NCBI GenBank assembly: GCA_035625915.1
Contig: DASPOR010000171.1
Coordinates: forward strand, 1 to 36,580
Source: Alphaproteobacteria bacterium
GTDB taxonomy: Bacteria > Pseudomonadota > Alphaproteobacteria > JACZXZ01
Direction: 5' to 3'
DNA: 36,580 bases
Both the position numbers and the translations under genes were made by a program. The notes below the pieces were generated by a model, which saw only the letters and a list, made by a program, of their open reading frames with translations, did no database searches and was not told the origin of the DNA. How positions within the stretch are numbered: the stretch's first letter is position 1; every line of letters begins with the position of its first letter. Of this stretch, positions 32,355-36,580 are shown in pieces.

Positions 32355-33320
32355 TTACGCGCAGCCGCTTTTTTGCCGCTCGCGTTGGGCTGCCTGTTTT
32401 ACGCTTGCCGGTGCCGATGGGTATTTGGTTTCGAGTTCCTTATAGAGGACGCAAGCGTCTTTGGTCCGCTTGAGCTGCGCAAGCGACATGCCGAGCTTCA
32501 ACAACGTGTCCGGCGCTTTGTCGCTCTTGGGATAGCGCTGATAACCTTCTGCAAAGGCCTTGGCGGACTGGTCGTAGTTTCCACGCACATAAAATGTCTC
32601 GCCGAGCCAGTACTGCGCAGGGCCAGCGAGCTTGTCGTCGGGATGGGCGTTGACGAATGCACTGAAGGCCTTCTCGGCACCCGGATAATCCTGCTGGATC
32701 AGGAGTGCGCGCGCATAGTCGTATTGTTGCTGGGAGGTGCCGACAGGAAGCACCTGCCCTGGCCCGAGGGACATTTTGCCCGTACCTTTCGGCGGCGTTT
32801 CCTCTTGCGCCCCCGCCCCAGGTTCCGTTTGCGAATTGGCATTCGCCGATGCTCCGCCTGCCCCGCCGACTGGCGTTCCGCCTTTTTCGAGGGCCGTTAG
32901 ACGAAAATCGATGTCCTTCTGAAGACGATCAAGCTCGCTCTTGAGCATATCCGTATTGTGGCCAATCTCCTCAATGCGGCCGGTCAAGGATTGCATTTCA
33001 TCCTCGAGTTGGGAAATGCGCACCTCGAAACTGGCCGCAACCGTCGGCTCGATGGCGCCGCCCCCGGCTGGAGCAGCAGGGCGCGGCGCCGGGGCCGAAG
33101 ACGGCGACCCGCCGCCACCACCCGTATAGACCTGACGCTGGAGAATCGACAAATCGCTCTCGAGCCGTTGCACACGCTGCTGCAGCGCCTGGAGATCGAG
33201 TTGCTGGGCAGCTGCGGGCGAGGGTGCCATGAAGCTCGACCACGGCACGACGAGGCCCACGACTGCCACGACTGGTAAGGCAACTGAGAAACGCGAGGCG
33301 AAGCTTAGCTTACGCGGCAT
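32355..33320 (-). CDS. cpoB: Tol-Pal system protein CpoB (YbgF)
   Basis: A 321-residue periplasmic protein that links the Tol-Pal machine to peptidoglycan synthesis during division. A signal peptide covers about residues 1-38 (hydrophobic SVALPVVAVVGLVVPW, cleavage near APSPAAA|QQ). A first coiled coil follows (ALQQRVQRLESDLSILQRQ), then a Gly/Pro/Ala linker, a second coiled coil (RISQLEDEMQSLTGRIEEIG) and C-terminal TPR repeats (YDYARALLIQQDYPGAEKAF; AQYWLGETFYVRGNYDQSA; DTLLKLGMSLAQLKR). The ATG at 33320 gives the signal peptide directly. A hairpin with an AT-rich tail lies between pal and this gene. Confidence 0.92.
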   Translation of the reverse strand: MPRKLSFASRFSVALPVVAVVGLVVPWSSFMAPSPAAAQQLDLQALQQRVQRLESDLSILQRQVYTGGGGGSPSSAPAPRPAAPAGGGAIEPTVAASFEVRISQLEDEMQSLTGRIEEIGHNTDMLKSELDRLQKDIDFRLTALEKGGTPVGGAGGASANANSQTEPGAGAQEETPPKGTGKMSLGPGQVLPVGTSQQQYDYARALLIQQDYPGAEKAFSAFVNAHPDDKLAGPAQYWLGETFYVRGNYDQSAKAFAEGYQRYPKSDKAPDTLLKLGMSLAQLKRTKDACVLYKELETKYPSAPASVKQAAQRERQKSGCA

Positions 33321-33405
33321 GATCGAACTCTTGAGTGAATGCCGAGCCCGCGGCGCGGCCGCGCGCCGACTCTGTGAAGCTGCGCGGCATTGTAGGCAAA
33401 ATTAT

Positions 33406-33453
33406 GGCGCCTGCCCACCTCCAACGGCCATCGCCGCGAGATTGGCAGGCGCC
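33406..33453 (-). terminator. Inverted repeat after pal, likely terminator
   Basis: GGCGCCTGCC (33406-33415) and GGCAGGCGCC (33444-33453) form perfect 10-bp arms around a 28-base loop, in the gap between the pal stop and the cpoB start. On the minus strand the repeat is followed by ATAATTTTG. This fits a pal terminator or attenuator with a long loop, allowing partial read-through into cpoB. Each arm also contains the self-complementary GGCGCC. Confidence 0.5.
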
Positions 33454-33485
33454 TGAAGCTCAGGAGTCCGCTTTCGAATTTGACG

Positions 33486-33986
33486 TTAGTTGACGACCAT
33501 TATATCGCGACGGTTCTGGGCCCACGCGGCCTCATTCGAACCGACGGGATCCGGATTCTCTTTCCCGTAGCTGATCGTCGCAATACGCTTCGAATCGATA
33601 CCGAGCGAACTCAGGTATTTTTTCGCCGAAGCCGCACGACGCTCGCCAAGCGCAAGATTGTATTCGCGCGTCCCACGCTCGTCGGCATGGCCCTGGATCG
33701 TGACCGTGTCCTGCGGATACTTCTTCAGGAATTCAGCCCACTTGCCGACCTGAGCGCGCGCATCGGGGCGAAGGTCCGCCTTGTCGAACTCGAAGAAGAT
33801 GCGATCGCCGTAGTTGGCGACGAGATCCTGCTGACTGCCCGGCGTAACTTGCACGCCCGTACTCGGTGCGGTCGATGTGCCGCTACCGGTGCCGGTATTC
33901 GTCTTCGCAGGTTCCTCTGGGCACGCGGTGAGTGCCGTGAGCATGAACATAGCGGCTGAGATGGTCAGAATCGTGTTCAAGCGCAT
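33486..33986 (-). CDS. pal: Peptidoglycan-associated lipoprotein Pal
   Basis: A 166-residue outer-membrane lipoprotein. The signal peptide ends in the lipobox LTAC with Cys22 as the lipid-modified residue. After a Thr/Gly/Ser linker comes an OmpA-type peptidoglycan-binding domain (RIFFEFDKADLRPDAR; VTIQGHADERGTREYNLALG with the diaminopimelate-contacting Asp and Arg). It binds TolB and peptidoglycan to hold the envelope layers together. GAGGGGG precedes the ATG by about 9 nt. It is 147 bases after tolB. Confidence 0.97.
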   Translation of the reverse strand: MRLNTILTISAAMFMLTALTACPEEPAKTNTGTGSGTSTAPSTGVQVTPGSQQDLVANYGDRIFFEFDKADLRPDARAQVGKWAEFLKKYPQDTVTIQGHADERGTREYNLALGERRAASAKKYLSSLGIDSKRIATISYGKENPDPVGSNEAAWAQNRRDIMVVN

Positions 33987-34133
33987 TTTTTAAGCCCCCT
34001 CTTGCGGCTGGCTGGGTTTTAGGATCGACGCCGTTTCGACGCGAACTTCACTTGCTCCAAAGCGCATCGAATTCCAAATCGTCGGGTGTGGCCCCTCGAA
34101 CCTCGGAACCGCGCGGACTATAGGACTGTGACA

Positions 34134-35492
34134 CTAGGGATTCAAGGGTGACCACGCCGGATCTGAAGCGTCGAGAGGTGTAATAACCTCGCGTTCGTTA
34201 TAGCCCGTCAGGTCGATACTGTAAAGACGACTGGTAAAACCTTGGCCATTCGCTTGAACAGGCGTTTGACGAAAGTACATTAGCACTCGACCATTTGGCG
34301 CCCATGTCGGCCCCTCGACCAAGTATCCCTCGCTGAGCTGGCGTTCGCCGGAGCCATCGGGCGACATGACGCCGATATAGAATTTGGCATCGGCAATATG
34401 CGTGAAGGCGATGAGATCGCCACGAGGCGACCAGACCGGTGTGCCGTAGCGGCCAGCGCCGAAGCTGATGCGATGGATGTTCGATCCGTCGGCGTTCATC
34501 ACATAAATCTGTTGATTGCCGCCGCGATCCGAGTTGAAGACGATCTGCTTGCCGTCTGGTGAAAATGAGGGCGAGGTGTCGATCGAGGGCGAGCTTGTGA
34601 TCTGCGTCTGTCGACGCGTCCGAAGATCGAAAGTATAGATGCTTGAAGTCCCCTCGGTCGCCAATGACATGATAAGCATGTTGCCATCGGGCGAAAAGCG
34701 GGGTGCGAACGTCATGCCGGCAAAATCGCCCACCACTTCTTGCTGCCCGGTGTCGATGTTGTAGAGAAAGACTCGCGGCTTGTTTTGCGAATATGAGAGA
34801 TATGTGATTTCTTGCGTTGTCGGCGAGAAGCGAGGCGTCAAAACAAGGACGCGGCCGTCGGTTAGGAACTTATGATTAGCACCATCCTGATCCATGATCG
34901 CGAGCCGCTTGACGCGGTGCTGCAGCGGCCCCGACTCCGAGACATAGACGATGCGGCTGTCGAAATATCCCTCCTCGCCCGTCAACCGCTTGTAAATCGC
35001 GTCTGCGACGATGTGCGCGACGCGCCGCCAGTTTTGCGGTGCCGTGAAATAGGCCTGTCCGACCATCTGCTGTTCGGCATAGACGTCCCAAAGACGGAAC
35101 TCGACGCGCAGCCGTCCGTCAGCCTGCTTGTCGACTCCGCCGCTGACGAGCGCTTGGGCATTGATCACGCGCCAATCGCCGAAACGGGGCGCAACCCTGA
35201 GCGATTCTGGGGTCTGGATGAACGCTTTCGGGTCAATCGGCTTGAAGAGACCCGAACGCTCCAGGTCGGCCGAAATCACGGTGGTGAGGTCGTGACCCGT
35301 TTGCGCGTCGTCGGGTGCTTGTCCGTAAAAATTTGTGATCGCGATCGGCATCGGCTGAACCTGGCCCTTTGTGATGTCGATGCGCAAATCCGCTGACGCG
35401 GGAGCGGTTGCGAAGAACGTGAAAACCGTCACGGCCAAAAGCGCCGCGACAATGAAGTATCGGCGTTCGCCGATTCTGTTTTGTCCGGTCAT
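34134..35492 (-). CDS. tolB: Tol-Pal translocation protein TolB
   Basis: A 452-residue periplasmic protein. The signal peptide spans about residues 1-34 ([21 protein letters not shown], cleaved before DLRIDITKG). An N-terminal alpha/beta domain ([25 protein letters not shown]) and a six-bladed beta-propeller with repeated FSPDGN/FSPDGK-like turns follow. It docks to Pal and to TolA. The frame remains open upstream through the tolA stop; the ATG at 35492 has GGGGAG 4 nt before it and starts the signal peptide. It follows tolA by 10 bases. Confidence 0.96.
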   Translation of the reverse strand: MTGQNRIGERRYFIVAALLAVTVFTFFATAPASADLRIDITKGQVQPMPIAITNFYGQAPDDAQTGHDLTTVISADLERSGLFKPIDPKAFIQTPESLRVAPRFGDWRVINAQALVSGGVDKQADGRLRVEFRLWDVYAEQQMVGQAYFTAPQNWRRVAHIVADAIYKRLTGEEGYFDSRIVYVSESGPLQHRVKRLAIMDQDGANHKFLTDGRVLVLTPRFSPTTQEITYLSYSQNKPRVFLYNIDTGQQEVVGDFAGMTFAPRFSPDGNMLIMSLATEGTSSIYTFDLRTRRQTQITSSPSIDTSPSFSPDGKQIVFNSDRGGNQQIYVMNADGSNIHRISFGAGRYGTPVWSPRGDLIAFTHIADAKFYIGVMSPDGSGERQLSEGYLVEGPTWAPNGRVLMYFRQTPVQANGQGFTSRLYSIDLTGYNEREVITPLDASDPAWSPLNP

Positions 35493-35502
35493 TAACTCCC
35501 CA

Positions 35503-36390
35503 CTATAGGATTTCGCTGGGGTTGAAACGCAGGTCCATGTCCTGCCAAGTAGAGTATTTTTCCGGTGGAAGTTTAAACGGTTGACAGAGCAGGATGGCGC
35601 GCCGCGCACTTTCCGCCGCCGCTCGGAAGAAGCTGTCCGAACCCATGCGCGCCTGATCGACGATCATGGGCTCTCCGCGCACCGAGCCGTCCTGGTTGAG
35701 CGTCACGCGGATTTCGACGACAAGATCCTTGGCGTCCTTGGCGCCCGCCGGCACGTTCCAGCAGCGTTCGATCTGCCGCCTCACAGCGTCGATTTCGCTT
35801 AGCGTCATCTTGTTGTCGAGCGATGCGGTCACGTGCGGCTGTGACTGGGCAAGTTCCTTTATCATCTTGTCGGTCGGATCCGGTTGGGATGTCGGCTTGA
35901 TCTTCGCAACACTTTTCAGGATCGATTCAACGCTCGTATCCGGCGGTGGTTTGGGTTTCGGCTTTGGCGGTTCGGGTGTAATCGGCTGGGCGGCTGCCTC
36001 CGGCTTCTTTTCGGGCTCCGGCTTGGGTTTGGGCTGCGGCTCGGGAACAGGGGTCGGCGGAACTTGAGCAACTTGAGGCGGCTCGGGCTTCGGCGGCTCG
36101 GGTTGCGGCTCCGGCGGCACGGGCGGTACGGGGGTCGCGATTTCTTGCTTGGGCGGTTCGGGTAGAGGAGGCGCTGGCGGCAGCGGCTTTGCCTCTTTCG
36201 GCGGCTGCGGCGGCTCAGGCTTTACTTCGGCCTTCGGCGGGCTCGTCTTGTCGGCGATCGTCACGACGTCGACGGGAATCGGCTCTTCGACATCGATGGG
36301 TTTCTGAAAAAAGTGTGGCAGGCCAAAATACGCGAGCAGGATGATCGCGAGATGCAGCATCGCCGAATAGATGCTCCCGCGCCGCAGCAT
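35503..36390 (-). CDS. tolA: Cell-envelope protein TolA
   Basis: A 295-residue TonB-like protein that transmits proton-motive force from TolQ/R to Pal. A single N-terminal span covers about residues 6-24 ([19 protein letters not shown]). A long Pro/Lys/Glu-rich region (about 40-160, with many PEPP, PKPEPP and PPKPKP runs) would span the periplasm in an extended form, unlike the Ala/Lys-rich helix of enteric TolA. The C-terminal domain III ([20 protein letters not shown], then [14 protein letters not shown]) is the TolB/Pal-interacting fold. The ATG at 36390 is chosen because the membrane span starts just after; the ribosome site AAGGGAG is about 14 nt away and lies in tolR. Confidence 0.92.
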   Translation of the reverse strand: MLRRGSIYSAMLHLAIILLAYFGLPHFFQKPIDVEEPIPVDVVTIADKTSPPKAEVKPEPPQPPKEAKPLPPAPPLPEPPKQEIATPVPPVPPEPQPEPPKPEPPQVAQVPPTPVPEPQPKPKPEPEKKPEAAAQPITPEPPKPKPKPPPDTSVESILKSVAKIKPTSQPDPTDKMIKELAQSQPHVTASLDNKMTLSEIDAVRRQIERCWNVPAGAKDAKDLVVEIRVTLNQDGSVRGEPMIVDQARMGSDSFFRAAAESARRAILLCQPFKLPPEKYSTWQDMDLRFNPSEIL

Positions 36391-36394
36391 TGTT

Positions 36395-36580
36395 TCACTG
36401 GACTCCCTTCTTGGCGCCGGGTGCTGGCGGCTGTTCGGCAACAAGCGAGACGTGCTTGAATCCCGCTTCGTTGAGTATCCCCATCACCTCCATGACGCGG
36501 CCGTAATTGATTGCGCGGTCGCCACGCACGAAGATGCGGGTGTCGGGCTTGCTTTGCGTGATCGCCTGCAGGCGCGGCGC
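36395..36580 (-). CDS. tolR: Tol-Pal protein TolR, C-terminal part (cut by window edge)
   Basis: The last 61 codons and stop of a TolR/ExbD-type gene lie here; its start is beyond the right edge. The visible sequence ITQSKPDTRIFVRGDRAINYG followed by RVMEVMGILNEAGFKHVSLV is the periplasmic dimer domain of TolR, which works with TolQ as part of the proton channel. It stops 4 bases before the tolA ATG, in the usual tolQRAB order. Confidence 0.93.
   Translation of the reverse strand, partial: APRLQAITQSKPDTRIFVRGDRAINYGRVMEVMGILNEAGFKHVSLVAEQPPAPGAKKGVQ

Noticed and set aside
35930..36240. Repetitive DNA that might look like a repeat array
   Set aside because: It is the Pro/Lys/Glu-rich coding region of tolA; there are no evenly spaced identical repeats, so it is not CRISPR.

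Overview
The window reads as a chromosomal stretch of a GC-rich alphaproteobacterium, most like a Rhodospirillales-type member. The clues are the run serC-serA-hisZ-purA, an RpoH sigma factor next to rluD, two DUF1127 genes, a DUF6476 gene, and the order tolR-tolA-tolB-pal-cpoB-tilS-ftsH-folP-glmM. No phage, insertion sequence, CRISPR array or rRNA gene was found. The left edge (1-245) carries a short tandem repeat beside the 3' end of a tRNA-Glu gene, a place where integrated elements often end.

Layout. 246-10626: tRNA-Glu(CUC), a threonine aldolase, a small membrane protein (DUF6476), rluD and rpoH facing right, a GDCCVxC Cys-rich protein, a GST, then the leftward group serC > serA > hisZ > purA, which joins serine, histidine and purine synthesis. 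10805-18925: accessory metabolism with an SLC13-type permease, a LigE-like GST, a MaoC hydratase, a DUF1127 gene divergent from a GcvA-like LysR regulator, a thiol (cysteine) dioxygenase, and an operon of a DUF898 membrane protein with an M48 metallopeptidase. 19081-22760: a leftward cluster of threonine dehydratase-like enzyme > AlaX editing protein > PhzF-like protein > tartrate/D-malate dehydrogenase. 22940-25414: a second DUF1127 gene divergent from a MocR-type regulator, then a GDT1/UPF0016 cation exporter. 25431-36580: a long leftward block of housekeeping and envelope genes, in transcription order tolR (partial), tolA, tolB, pal, cpoB, tilS, ftsH, folP, glmM, thiD.

How the parts fit. 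The right block builds and maintains the envelope: the Tol-Pal machine, the FtsH protease and GlmM for amino-sugar precursors. TilS and FolP ride along as in related genomes. The left block covers amino acid and nucleotide synthesis and the heat-shock sigma factor. The most interesting signals are regulatory. Both DUF1127 genes are paired head to head with a transcription factor, and the intergenic DNA in each case carries near-perfect palindromes that overlap promoters, ribosome-binding sites or start codons. In the MocR/DUF1127 pair a repeated ATTGTCA half-site is embedded in the first codons of both genes, and the MocR message looks leaderless.

No clear new defence or mobile system is present. 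The findings below are mainly regulatory structures, a PhzF-like protein that lacks its catalytic acid, a thiol dioxygenase with mixed subfamily features, and frequent TTG/GTG starts. All family assignments come from reading the protein sequences by eye; no database search was run.
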